From the NCBI GenBank assembly GCA_015698045.1, contig BLAL01000197.1, positions 744,001 through 808,000 of the forward strand: a DNA stretch of 64,000 nt, written 5' to 3'. Each line of letters begins with the position of its first letter. Position 1 is the first letter of the stretch. Position numbers and translations under genes: made by a program. Shown one piece after another: positions 46,701 through 54,437 of this stretch. The notes below the pieces were generated by a model. That model ran no database searches. It had not been told where the DNA came from and saw only the letters and a program-made list of their open reading frames with translations. The DNA comes from Rhizophagus clarus. Its lineage: Eukaryota > Glomeromycota > Glomeromycetes > Glomerales > Glomeraceae.

Positions 46701-47288
46701 ATGGCTTATGTAGAATGTAAAATTTGGATTTTCCAAGGTGATGATGATAGACATCAGGAAACCCGTTACAGAGCAATGAAAGCAGGGTGTAGGCACTACA
46801 CAGTCAAGGCACTGATTGACACATCTTCTAGCGTAAATCTTATTAGCAAAAGCTTGGCCGATAAGCTTAGAAGACGATATGGAAAGCAATATAAAAACAA
46901 AAGAGTGAAAAACTCATTAGGCACTATAGATTGTATAGATATATCTTTCCAATACGAAGGAAAAGATAGACTGGTCTCTGGTAGTGACAATGCTTTTAAT
47001 GACTTTGAGGTTGTTACGAAGCCAGGTAAAGCTGATCTCATATTAGGAATACCGTGGTTATGGATACATGAAGCAAAAATAGATATGTGGAAAAAAGGGA
47101 TAACAATATATGATGATTTTGTGCCATTTTGCAAGTATCCAAAAAATAACGAATATTATTATTCTGAAACAGATAATTCCGAATCCGATTCATTCGATTC
47201 AGATTATGTACCATGCAAAGCGCCTATCGACCTAGAAAAGAAGATTCGCAAAGTAATTGAATCGATCAGTCTATCTAGTAATGGCTAA
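46701..47288 (+). CDS. Second retropepsin-like gene, unique to the inner element
   Basis: A 195-residue frame: MAYVECKIWIFQGDD, then HYTVKALIDTSSSVNLIS in the position of the active-site turn, LADKLRR, and KADLILGIPWLWIHEAKID as the ILG-like region, followed by an acidic Ser/Asp-rich tail (ETDNSESDSFDSDY). The layout follows retropepsins and related single-domain aspartic proteases, although it is distant from the protease downstream of the Gag-like gene. Not present in the outer element. The last codons overlap the start of the next small ORF. Confidence 0.55.
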   Translation: MAYVECKIWIFQGDDDRHQETRYRAMKAGCRHYTVKALIDTSSSVNLISKSLADKLRRRYGKQYKNKRVKNSLGTIDCIDISFQYEGKDRLVSGSDNAFNDFEVVTKPGKADLILGIPWLWIHEAKIDMWKKGITIYDDFVPFCKYPKNNEYYYSETDNSESDSFDSDYVPCKAPIDLEKKIRKVIESISLSSNG

Positions 47289-47466
47289 GAAAACGAGGAA
47301 TAATAGGCGCAAGACTGCAGGTAAGTTCACTACTAATCCCACGCAGTACTTGCCATTATGCAATCCGGCCTGCCCTTCAAATCAAAGATTTTCAGGTGAT
47401 TTAGTAGGCGTGTTCGATTATCCCGAACTGTGTGATTATCTGGGAGTCCGATCCAGTGATAATTAA
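47281..47466 (+). CDS. Small basic protein overlapping the retropepsin-like gene
   Basis: Starting at 47281, MAKKTRNNRRKTAGKFTTNP to YLGVRSSDN, 61 residues, with a very basic N-terminus and two cysteines in the middle. An upstream in-frame Met at 47257 exists, but the ATG at 47281 overlaps the stop of the preceding gene (AATGGCTAA), a layout known for coupled translation. A basic N-terminus suggests nucleic acid binding. Unique to the inner element. Confidence 0.4.
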   Translation: MAKKTRNNRRKTAGKFTTNPTQYLPLCNPACPSNQRFSGDLVGVFDYPELCDYLGVRSSDN

Positions 47467-47472
47467 TAGTTA

Positions 47473-47520
47473 TATTTTTTTTTTTCTAGCATATTAAATA
47501 TTTAGTTATAAATCACTAAA
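47473..47520 (+). promoter_or_regulatory. Repeated upstream motif (copy 3)
   Basis: TTTTTTTTTTCTAGCATATT, then AAATATTTAGTTATAAATCA, ending at the ATG at 47521. Almost identical to the outer copy at 35811-35856, and the point at which high similarity between the two elements begins. Confidence 0.55.
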
Positions 47521-47706
47521 ATGACAACCAGCATAGTCGGATTAGAGGATATTATAGATGAAGTAAAAAAGAATATCAAAATGGTATTCCAAAATGAGGT
47601 TAGAGCAGAAGATCGTCAAAAAGTTTATATAATTGGACTACAATTAACATTAGATAGATTAGCACGAGAGTTAGATTTTGTGCAAAATAATTATCAAGGG
47701 AGTTAG
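47521..47706 (+). CDS. 61-residue ORF of the Polinton-like elements (inner copy)
   Basis: MTTSIVGLEDIIDEVKKNIK to NNYQGS: nearly identical to 35616-35810 in the outer element. Helical and acidic; unknown role. Followed after 34 bp by the 86-residue ORF. Confidence 0.5.
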   Translation: MTTSIVGLEDIIDEVKKNIKMVFQNEVRAEDRQKVYIIGLQLTLDRLARELDFVQNNYQGS

Positions 47707-47740
47707 TCAAATTATTTAGACTATTTTCCGCAGATAAGAA

Positions 47741-48001
47741 ATGGAAAGTAATAAAAAAGAAGAACAATCTCAAAAGGATCAGCTAGAGACGAGCCAGCTT
47801 GACTATAATTCCTCATCCCTTATTTCCCCCATTTTGGCAGAATCAGCACAAGCTCTAATGAATAGCCTGGATAAATTGGAAGACATGATAAATTTGATAA
47901 AATCAGATTTGAAAAAACCATTGCCAATTGATATTAATAATCCTGATCTATCATACAATAAAGCTAAGCTAGAGAAGATTCAGACTATTATTCCAAAGTA
48001 A
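47741..48001 (+). CDS. 86-residue ORF of the Polinton-like elements (inner copy)
   Basis: MESNKKEEQSQKDQLETSQL to QTIIPK: counterpart of 34479-34721 with few differences. Hydrophilic N-terminus and helical centre. It faces the 85-residue ORF on the other strand, 6 bp away. Confidence 0.5.
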   Translation: MESNKKEEQSQKDQLETSQLDYNSSSLISPILAESAQALMNSLDKLEDMINLIKSDLKKPLPIDINNPDLSYNKAKLEKIQTIIPK

Positions 48002-48007
48002 TAATAT

Positions 48008-48265
48008 TTACTGCGCCATACACGTGACATTGTGAACTCGGTTCACATTCCCCTTCTTATAAATTTCAGGATAATCTCCCCGCAATTCTTGGACAAGGAA
48101 GGGTATTTTCTTTGGCATTTTCTCGGTATTTTTTCCCAGAATATAGGCTTCAGCAATTTTTTTGGCTAATTCTAGACGGAAACTTTTACTAAAAATATAT
48201 GGAATACCCAAACTTCTGGGAAAATATGGCATGCCTGGAATATTTTTTTCCAGGAATTTTTCCAA
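48008..48265 (-). CDS. 85-residue ORF unique to the inner element
   Basis: MEKFLEKNIPGMPYFPRSLG, then SFRLELAKKIAEAYILGKN, MPKKIPFLVQELRGDYPEI and a basic end. Divergent from the coiled-coil gene, with 47 bp between the start codons. The composition looks coding, but I find no homologue in the window and no known domain. Confidence 0.35.
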   Translation of the reverse strand: MEKFLEKNIPGMPYFPRSLGIPYIFSKSFRLELAKKIAEAYILGKNTEKMPKKIPFLVQELRGDYPEIYKKGNVNRVHNVTCMAQ

Positions 48266-48312
48266 GACTATATCACTTACCTTGCTGAAGGCGTTAAAGT
48301 ATAATCAAGCAT

Positions 48313-49170
48313 ATGTCTAGCCAACCACATTTTAATGAACACTATAAGAGTTTGCTTGACCAATTACCACCATCCATGAAAAAAGATGCATGGTTACGAC
48401 TAACAACTCGTAAAAGTAATCCCCTATCTGAGGAACAGGCTAAAGGTATTCGTTCAGATATTGAGGAATTACTTACTAAAGAAGTTGAAAGATACTTTAA
48501 TAAAAAAAATCGCCAAAAGCTTAAGATTGAAGCAAATACCACTTCTGATGGTTCTAGTACATTATCAAGGCTAGATGGATTTGAGAAACAGTTAGAAGAG
48601 CGTGAACTTTGTGTACAGCAACAGGAGAATAATATTAAGAAAACTATTGAGACTCAAGTTTCTGAGGAACGCAAACGTCTAAAAGATGAATATGATACTC
48701 TTTTAGCTCGAAAAGTGAGAGAATATAATAACTGTATGGCAGATATGAAACAGAAATTATATTCATTTAGGTATCAGCTAGAAGAGCAACATAAATCCAG
48801 CAAGGCTGACTTGGAGAAACAATACCATTCTCGTATCTCTGCTTTAGAAAAAGCTAATATCGAAAAAGATAAGAATATTGGCAAGTTATCCTCTACTATC
48901 TCCCAACTAAAAAATGATAAGAATAATATAAAAAAATTGGCTGAGCAAAGGTATAAGGATTTAGAAGATGTTATCTTTGCCAAAGATCTAAAGATCATAA
49001 CTCTTAATGATAGGATTATTTCTTATGAACCCCATAGTGGAAGAGATGCAACAATTGAGCCAAGTTCATATCTTTCTCACTATGATACTGAATTTTGGGC
49101 TAAGCAACGGGAAAAAGCAAAGGATAATATAAGTATTCGAAAAAAAAATACTTTCCGGGTGCGTGTCTAA
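48313..49170 (+). CDS. Coiled-coil protein unique to the inner element
   Basis: A 285-residue uninterrupted frame: MSSQPHFNEHYKSLLDQLPP, then from about residue 85 to 235 long heptad-rich helices (LEERELCVQQQENNIKKTIE, ERKRLKDEYDTLLARKV, LEKANIEKDKNIGKLSSTIS), and a basic C-terminus KKNTFRVRV. No enzyme motif. A long coiled coil with a basic tail could be structural, or bind nucleic acid. The outer element lacks this gene. Its 3' end abuts the zinc-finger/heptad ORF on the other strand with a 4-bp overlap. Confidence 0.6.
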   Translation: MSSQPHFNEHYKSLLDQLPPSMKKDAWLRLTTRKSNPLSEEQAKGIRSDIEELLTKEVERYFNKKNRQKLKIEANTTSDGSSTLSRLDGFEKQLEERELCVQQQENNIKKTIETQVSEERKRLKDEYDTLLARKVREYNNCMADMKQKLYSFRYQLEEQHKSSKADLEKQYHSRISALEKANIEKDKNIGKLSSTISQLKNDKNNIKKLAEQRYKDLEDVIFAKDLKIITLNDRIISYEPHSGRDATIEPSSYLSHYDTEFWAKQREKAKDNISIRKKNTFRVRV

Positions 49171-49427
49171 GCCAGTGATAGATGAATAGGTACAGTATTT
49201 TTTTCATTAAACTGATCACTAATCTGATTACTTGCAGGTCTAACCTGATCACTTGTTGGACTAACCCGATCACTTGTTGGACTAACCCGATCACTTGTTG
49301 GACTAACCCGATCACTTGTTGGACTAACCCGATCAGTTTCTTGATTAGCCTGTTTACTGCACATATTTTTTAATCTTAAATGGCGCTTTAAAACAGATGG
49401 ATAACAGAATTCTTTACCACAATGCAT
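49167..49427 (-). CDS. Zinc-finger ORF with heptad repeats (inner element)
   Basis: An 86-residue frame: MHCGKEFCYPSVLKRHLRLK with a C2H2/C2HC-like finger, then about five copies of S-D-R-V-S-P-T (21-bp unit, 49210-49350), ending NTVPIHLSLA. Counterpart of 34147-34365 with more repeat units. It lies directly after the protease gene on the same strand. Confidence 0.45.
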   Translation of the reverse strand: MHCGKEFCYPSVLKRHLRLKNMCSKQANQETDRVSPTSDRVSPTSDRVSPTSDRVSPTSDQVRPASNQISDQFNEKNTVPIHLSLA

Positions 49428-49441
49428 GCATGTACGATCTG

Positions 49442-50526
49442 CTAGTTTTTTTTTATAGGTTCTAGCCCCTTCTCTACAGTGAAGACATTACGCTGAGATT
49501 TATGAACTGATAGGGGAATGGTAATAGTCTTTCCATTTCGGATTGTCTTAAATTCTCCCTTTACTAAGGGTTCCCATCCTGCCCGATGTTGCCATTTCGT
49601 TCCAAGAATAAATAGTGATAACTCATTTCCATTATCATCATATTCTGTAGGGACGACAGAAAATTCATCTGAAATGGTATCTCTATTTTCCTTATCCTCT
49701 ATAGTTACAGGAACACTATCAACCGTACCAAGAGAATGAGACTTACTTGCAACCCCATTAAGTCGATGAATCTTCTTTCTATTTATTTTTTGACCCAAAT
49801 GAATAGCAACATTTTCTGAGAATATTGATGAATCTGATCCACTATCAATCATTGCATATGGTATAGTTATATCCCCTACCTTACATGAGATGGTTGCAAC
49901 ATCATCGGCATCCTTTATTTGGAGAAAATTTATCTCCAAGGGCTTTGGCCAATATATTTGGCTATTTTTTTTTTGAGCTGTAGCATAAGCCTTAATGGCA
50001 TAATCTAGTTGAATGCTCTCTGGTTTAGCATAGCTAGAGGATGTAGCATTAATTTCCTTTATTTTAGTAGAATTTGCTATAACTATATCTTCATTTGGGC
50101 TGGGGGCATTTGGAACAGTTTCATTATTATTTTCTGGAACTTGTAAAAGAAGCTTCTGTTCGGTATTTGTGGCCTGTAATAGTGGAAATAAGATATCTTG
50201 AAATTTTTTTGTAACATTTTCCCATGCTAATTCCCTTCTTTTAACCGTATCATTTGGCATTTCTGTATTCAAGCAATGGTCTTTTATTTTGGGAATATCA
50301 TATTAATAAATTTTGAAATTTCTATAAGAATCTCTCTAGGACAATGAGGGACTAATGATGCTATTGACGATTTTAATGCTATTTGATACATTAGATCTGT
50401 AGCTATGGCTATATTACTAGTACGAGATTTGGAAGTAGGGGACTTCTTGGTGGTTCCTTCTTTTGATTTGATACTCTTTTTTATAGGTACTCCACTTCGC
50501 ACCACTTTTTTTTTAAAGCATAGCAA
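49442..50526 (-). pseudogene. Retropepsin-like gene of the inner element (broken)
   Basis: Counterpart of 33033-34160. It has a basic N-terminal part (GVPIKKSIKSKEGTTKKSPT), a low-complexity middle, and a retropepsin core with YAMIDSGSDSSIFSENVA and LFILGTKW. About one break. It follows the Gag-like gene in an overlapping frame, as gag and pro often do in LTR elements, where pro is expressed by read-through or frameshifting. Confidence 0.65.
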
Positions 50527-52460
50527 TTTCGTGATTCGTCATCAATATCATCCTCATTATCATCTTCAATTTCTTCTTCAGAATCTTCTTCCAATATGTA
50601 TTCTTCAGAATCTTCAGAGTCTTCAGGATCTTCTTCCTCATTTTGGTATACATAATTAACTTTTTTAGTCCGCTTTAGTCTGGGGCAATTAACCTTTGTA
50701 TGTCCAGCATTTCCACATACTGAGCAATGCCGGACAAGTTTACTTGATGCTTTACTTGGCACTACCTTTCTAACAACTTTCTTTGTGGCATAGGCACTTC
50801 TGGGTGTAAAGGGACTCTTTCTAACATGAGCTGTTTGACCTCCTAATCTCTTTTTAAGTTCTTCATAAATAAAATTTTCTAATGTAGCGTCATCTGTTCC
50901 TATTCCTGTATATCCCAAATCTCTTGCTAGACGAATTTTAAAATCATCTTTTTGTGGTTGAGCTTTATAATTAACTGGAGCTATTGTATGAGCTTGTATT
51001 CTTTTGCCTGCACTTTCATGCCATATATTACGCAAGTCTGTAAAAAATGCAATGACTGTAGCAGGAGTAGCAATTCTAACTCTCATTTCTAAATCAGAAG
51101 GCAATTGATTAAATAGATAAGGTAAGGCATCAGCATCTGGCATTGCTTGTACTAGTGGTTTGATTCGTTTTTCATAACTATCAGGAGTATCTGTCTCTAA
51201 AAACTTTTCATTAACAAGAGCAAATATAGCACTTCGGTTAGTCCCTACCATAACTTCTCTATATTTTTCACGCAACCAGTTTAGGAAGAGAGGTTCAGTA
51301 TTAATAGCTGGATTACCTACTGCATAAGGATCATTGGCAGGAACAGGTGCAAACCTACCTGTCATTTTATTTATCATAACTTGACATCTTGCAACGGCAT
51401 TAAAGCCAGCAACAGCTAAAGGACGTGCCATCTCATTTATATTTCTAAGCTTTTGATAATATACGTCTGGTGGTTCCTGCCCATCATAATTGGGTAATTG
51501 CGCAAGTAATGGTGCTAATGTATGCATGACATCTTGTATTGTAGCCATGTTTCCTGGAGGATTGTTTTGTAAATTCAAAATAATTTGTCGTGAATTTAAT
51601 TCCCTACCCTTCCATTTTTGGTATCTATTAAATACAAATGCCCGATTGAATTCTGCTAATTCTGCCTCTGCTTTGCGTCTCTGATTTATTCGCTGAAGAA
51701 TAGCTTTTTCTCCTATTAATACATTTATTCGATTTTGCTTTCTTAAGGCTATCCTTTGTCCATTAGTTTGCCTATCCTGTGCTATTTGCCACCAACGTCG
51801 ACGCTCATTTACCTCATTATTATATGCTAAAGTCAGTAGCTGAGCAGTTCGAAGACATTGATTTCTAGTAGTTGTTAAATCATTCCTAAGGCCATTGATT
51901 CGATCATTAGCTATACGGTATAAACCTTGCATGTTAATAGCATCTTGAGCATTTCTTTGCATAAGTTCACGAGCAGTTGTTAATAAGATTCGTATACCAT
52001 CTAGTGTATTTTTGGGGTTGAATGATGTATCCCCATCAAAATATGATTCCACCCGATCTAGCGCTCTAGCAATATTTATTAAAATATCAGGTATTGCCAT
52101 ATTTTTTTGTTCTTCTTCGGAATGATTATTATTAGATTTAGATAATTCTTGTATACGAGATTTAAGTTTATCTATTATGTCTTCTAGCTGGATAATTCGA
52201 TTATCTTGAATAACTAATGCCTCTTCTTTTAGCTCCAGGTGATCCTGACATTTTTTAAGTTCACCTAGAATAACCTTACATTTATCCTTTAGCTGATTAA
52301 CTTCATCATCATAAGATTGAAGATTCTTTTCAAGATGAGAAATATATCGCTCACAGGCTTTAATTTCCTCTTCTAGTTTGTGAATTTTCTTTTGTACTAA
52401 CTTTATCCCTAGATCAAAGTTGCTATTTAGCTGATCAAGATATGTCTGCTCAACCCCCAT
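50481..52460 (-). CDS. Gag-like protein with CCHC knuckle (inner element)
   Basis: A 659-residue frame that reads whole. Residues about 10-110: coiled coil (KKIHKLEEEIKACERYISHL and on). Residues about 115-270: helical linker rich in Arg/Asn. Residues about 320-520: globular helical region (LPNYDGQEPPDVYYQKLRN, LNWLREKYREVMVG, YEKRIKPLVQAMPDADALPY, FTDLRNIWHESAGKRIQ) whose layout recalls Gag capsid domains of LTR retrotransposons. Then a CCHC knuckle (CSVCGNAGHTKVNC) and an acidic tail (EEDPEDSEDSEEYILEEDSE). It may package nucleic acid, which would replace the double-jelly-roll capsid of canonical Polintons; this is inference. The start overlaps the divergent integrase start by 19 bp. Confidence 0.7.
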   Translation of the reverse strand: MGVEQTYLDQLNSNFDLGIKLVQKKIHKLEEEIKACERYISHLEKNLQSYDDEVNQLKDKCKVILGELKKCQDHLELKEEALVIQDNRIIQLEDIIDKLKSRIQELSKSNNNHSEEEQKNMAIPDILINIARALDRVESYFDGDTSFNPKNTLDGIRILLTTARELMQRNAQDAINMQGLYRIANDRINGLRNDLTTTRNQCLRTAQLLTLAYNNEVNERRRWWQIAQDRQTNGQRIALRKQNRINVLIGEKAILQRINQRRKAEAELAEFNRAFVFNRYQKWKGRELNSRQIILNLQNNPPGNMATIQDVMHTLAPLLAQLPNYDGQEPPDVYYQKLRNINEMARPLAVAGFNAVARCQVMINKMTGRFAPVPANDPYAVGNPAINTEPLFLNWLREKYREVMVGTNRSAIFALVNEKFLETDTPDSYEKRIKPLVQAMPDADALPYLFNQLPSDLEMRVRIATPATVIAFFTDLRNIWHESAGKRIQAHTIAPVNYKAQPQKDDFKIRLARDLGYTGIGTDDATLENFIYEELKKRLGGQTAHVRKSPFTPRSAYATKKVVRKVVPSKASSKLVRHCSVCGNAGHTKVNCPRLKRTKKVNYVYQNEEEDPEDSEDSEEYILEEDSEEEIEDDNEDDIDDESRNCYALKKKWCEVEYL

Positions 52461-53554
52461 TGTTACCTATTATTCCTATAGATTCTGGTGAGGCTCGAAA
52501 TCTTGATATTTCTATTGCTTTGAAAAAGATTTATTATCAGCCTATTGGTTATCATCGAAATGCTAAAAAATTGTTTGAAGCTTCTATTAAGGCTGGATAT
52601 GATTTTACTATTGATGAAGTGAAGGACTGGCTTGTGAGACAGGCTGTACACCAAATACATATGCCACGTCCTAGATATATTCCTTGTGCAAGTTTTACCT
52701 CTATTACTACGCCCAATGAAGTCCATCAGGCAGATGTTCTTTATATGCCTTATGATAAAGTAGGACGAATTACTTATCTTTTTTGTCTTAATGTAGTGGA
52801 CGTTGCTTCTAGATATAAAGCATCTATTCCTATTGGTGCATATAGTGTTAAGGATAGAGAGGGAATCTTAACTTCAAAGACTATTGCTCGAGCACTTGAG
52901 AAAATTTATGATGATCCTGAAATTCCTCTGGTCTGGCCGAAATTATTAATCACTGATAGGGGGCCAGAGTTTAGGGGTGATTGTGAGGTGCTTATGATGG
53001 AACATAATGTAAAAATTCAGAAGGCCAAATCTAAACGCACTATGGGTATTGTTGAAAGGTATAATCGTACTTTGGTTGAAAAACTATTTCCTTCCCAGGA
53101 TGCTTCTGATCTCTTGTCTTTGCATTTAAATGTTCGTTCTAGGGCTTGGGTTAAGAATTTGTCTTTAGTTGTTGAGGATATTAATAATTCTATCACACGT
53201 CAGATTGGTATTTCTCCTGTTGAGGCTATTGAAAAAGAAGAGGTCTTTGCTAAGCCTTCTTATTCTCGTGATGGTCCAATTGGTTTTGATGAAGAGAAGC
53301 TTTCTAGTGATGTTCTTGTTCGTTATTTACTTTATCCTGGTGAATTGGAGGGTGGAAGACGTCGTGCTGGTGATTTAAATTGGTCTCCTCATATTTATCA
53401 TATTCTTGAATCTATGGTGCAAAAAAATCAGCCAGTATTATATTGGCTGGAAGATGATGATGGTAATGGCCCACAAAGATCTTTTGTTCGAGAAGAATTG
53501 ATGGTTATTCCCTTTGATACGGAATTACCTCCTCAGTGGATTCTTACAAAATAA
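52442..53554 (+). CDS. RVE-type integrase (inner element)
   Basis: A 370-residue frame that reads whole. The N-terminal 85 residues are helical, ending LVRQAVHQIHMPRPRYI. The DDE core has VHQADVLYMPYDKVGRITYL (first Asp), LLITDRGPEFRGDCE (second Asp) and AKSKRTMGIVERYNRTL (Glu, about 35 residues later). The C-terminal 100 residues include a chromo/SH3-like region (MVQKNQPVLYWLEDDDGNGP) ending PPQWILTK. Integrases of this class insert Polintons and leave 5-6 bp duplications, in agreement with the TCATA and GACGA repeats here. Convergent with the 127-residue ORF, 4 bp between stop codons. Confidence 0.85.
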   Translation: MSAQPPLLPIIPIDSGEARNLDISIALKKIYYQPIGYHRNAKKLFEASIKAGYDFTIDEVKDWLVRQAVHQIHMPRPRYIPCASFTSITTPNEVHQADVLYMPYDKVGRITYLFCLNVVDVASRYKASIPIGAYSVKDREGILTSKTIARALEKIYDDPEIPLVWPKLLITDRGPEFRGDCEVLMMEHNVKIQKAKSKRTMGIVERYNRTLVEKLFPSQDASDLLSLHLNVRSRAWVKNLSLVVEDINNSITRQIGISPVEAIEKEEVFAKPSYSRDGPIGFDEEKLSSDVLVRYLLYPGELEGGRRRAGDLNWSPHIYHILESMVQKNQPVLYWLEDDDGNGPQRSFVREELMVIPFDTELPPQWILTK

Positions 53555-53558
53555 ATTT

Positions 53559-53942
53559 CTAAAGTGATGATAGGAAGTCTTCTGTCTCTTTATTAACTTT
53601 GTCTTCTGTAACAAAATAATCTTTAGCTAATTTATGGTATAGCTTGTATAATTCTATAATTGAATTAAGAATCTTTGGATCTTGTCCATACCATGATTTA
53701 TAATCATCCATGATTTTATCATATTTATCTTTATTGGGAAATATCGTCATGGCTAATTTTAATACATATTCTTGTGGTTCCTCTGCCTGACGTAATTTTT
53801 TGATCCTTTCTTTATATGATTGCATGAATTTACCTTCCTTTGGCCTTCTATAATAGATGCCAGCTTTGACTACATTTATTAATGCTTGTTCGATTTCCTG
53901 ATATGTGGGCTTGGTATCAGCTAATTGATTTTGCGTACTCAT
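53559..53942 (-). CDS. 127-residue helical protein (inner copy)
   Basis: Same length as 29612-29995 and almost the same sequence (the only differences I see are near the end, NKETEDFLSSL against NEEIEDFLSSL). Unknown function; conserved place between the integrase and the Cys-rich gene. Confidence 0.6.
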   Translation of the reverse strand: MSTQNQLADTKPTYQEIEQALINVVKAGIYYRRPKEGKFMQSYKERIKKLRQAEEPQEYVLKLAMTIFPNKDKYDKIMDDYKSWYGQDPKILNSIIELYKLYHKLAKDYFVTEDKVNKETEDFLSSL

Positions 53943-54016
53943 TGTATGATTAGTATATGTTTTACTATATTGTGTAAAGTTTTTTTTAATTAAAATTATT
54001 TATTCATCTAGAAGAA

Positions 54017-54304
54017 ATGAAGGCAAAATTTGTTTGTTATCATCTTAAAAATACTGGTGAAATTTGTGGTAATGGTTGTGATAAACCTGAAGGATGCCAT
54101 TTACATTTCAAAGCTAAGTTGCGCCGACCATGCAGAGCATGTGGCAAACCTACTAAGATAGATAAGCCTCTAGGGATTGATAATGACCTATGTAGCTATT
54201 GTAATAAGAGCCTTTATCAGATTCGTCATGTGAATATTCTTCGGGACAAAGCCCTGATGTTTGATCAAAATAGCAAAGTGGTTAGTCCCTTTCTTGTCCC
54301 ATGA
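54017..54304 (+). CDS. Cys/His-rich small protein, first type (inner element)
   Basis: A 95-residue frame nearly identical to the outer element's gene at 29253-29537 up to the RDKA stretch, then different (LMFDQNSKVVSPFLVP). It is of the outer element's type although it lies in the inner element, next to a terminal repeat of the other type. It therefore marks the end of the shared half and a likely junction between sequences of different origin. Confidence 0.6.
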   Translation: MKAKFVCYHLKNTGEICGNGCDKPEGCHLHFKAKLRRPCRACGKPTKIDKPLGIDNDLCSYCNKSLYQIRHVNILRDKALMFDQNSKVVSPFLVP

Positions 54305-54437
54305 TTGCTGGAGATCCTCGATTGAGAATTAAGGTTAGACTTATAGGTTAGTCTTATTTTTTTCTCCTCGAAGGTAGCCTTATAGGTTAGTCTTTTAGGT
54401 TAGACTTAGAGGTTAGACTTATTTTTTCTCTCGAAGG

